Positions 5,782 to 5,830 of a DNA stretch of 5,830 nucleotides are shown in pieces (within the stretch, counting starts at the first letter, position 1; each line of letters starts with the position of its first letter). The stretch comes from Cetobacterium sp. UBA6069. GTDB taxonomy: Bacteria > Fusobacteriota > Fusobacteriia > Fusobacteriales > Fusobacteriaceae. The translations under genes were made by a program, and so were the position numbers. The DNA is taken from the NCBI GenBank assembly GCA_002428805.1, contig DIXX01000027.1:2871-8700 (forward strand), in the 5' to 3' direction. Below the pieces are notes generated by a model that was not told where the DNA came from, did no database searches, and saw nothing but the letters and a program-made list of their open reading frames with translations.

Positions 5782-5830
5782 TAAAATTCCCCTTTTTTCT
5801 TTTTCTATTTTTTACAAAAAATAAAAAAAT
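5782..5830. other. AT-rich upstream edge, no gene seen
   Basis: These 49 nt are almost entirely A on the minus strand and hold the ribosome site of the surface repeat gene (AAGGGGA at 5794-5788). I see no -35/-10 pair with proper spacing and no hairpin; TTGTAA near 5812 has no partner -10. The promoter of the surface gene probably lies outside the window. Confidence 0.5.

Noticed and set aside
1..5830. A novel defence, mobile or RNA-based system
   Set aside because: All sequence above about 100 nt is accounted for by intact housekeeping or surface-protein genes. I saw no transposase, integrase, direct-repeat array, tRNA-like cloverleaf or toxin-antitoxin pair on either strand.

Overview
The window reads as a chromosomal housekeeping region of a low-GC, diderm bacterium, most likely a member of the Fusobacteriaceae (Fusobacterium or a close relative such as Cetobacterium). 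The evidence is the strongly AT-rich DNA, the character of the L19, PurB and LepB proteins, and a secreted GxQxGxxN-repeat protein with an outer-membrane-like C-terminus. The genus is inferred from memory of these families, not from a search. Every gene is on the minus strand, so transcription runs from high to low coordinates.

Layout in the direction of transcription: (1) 5781-5203, an exported surface repeat protein. (2) 5202-5088, an intergenic region with a good sigma70-type promoter (TTGACA, 17 bp spacer, TACACT), a palindrome inside that promoter, and a leader containing an inverted repeat. (3) 5087-4737, rplS (ribosomal protein L19), closed by a strong intrinsic terminator at about 4729-4688. 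(4) A compact gene train running off the left edge: lepB (signal peptidase I, 4648-3722), a rimI-type N-acetyltransferase (3719-3294), purB (adenylosuccinate lyase, 3268-1835), a small Gx-transporter/HepI-type membrane protein (1833-1318), and glmM (phosphoglucosamine mutase, 1321 to beyond position 1). Gaps within the train are 2, 25 and 1 nt, followed by a 4-nt ATGA overlap. It is very probably one operon, possibly started by an extended -10 promoter just behind the rplS terminator.

Functionally the window is core cell growth: translation (L19, ribosomal protein acetylation), protein export (LepB), purine synthesis (PurB), and supply of glucosamine-1-phosphate for peptidoglycan and LPS (GlmM). 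The genes are not steps of one pathway; shared growth-linked expression is the simplest reason for the clustering.

I found no mobile element, CRISPR array, tRNA/rRNA or defence-like system. The parts most worth a second look are the surface repeat protein, the rplS leader with mutually exclusive pairings, and the unusual company kept by the Gx-transporter gene.
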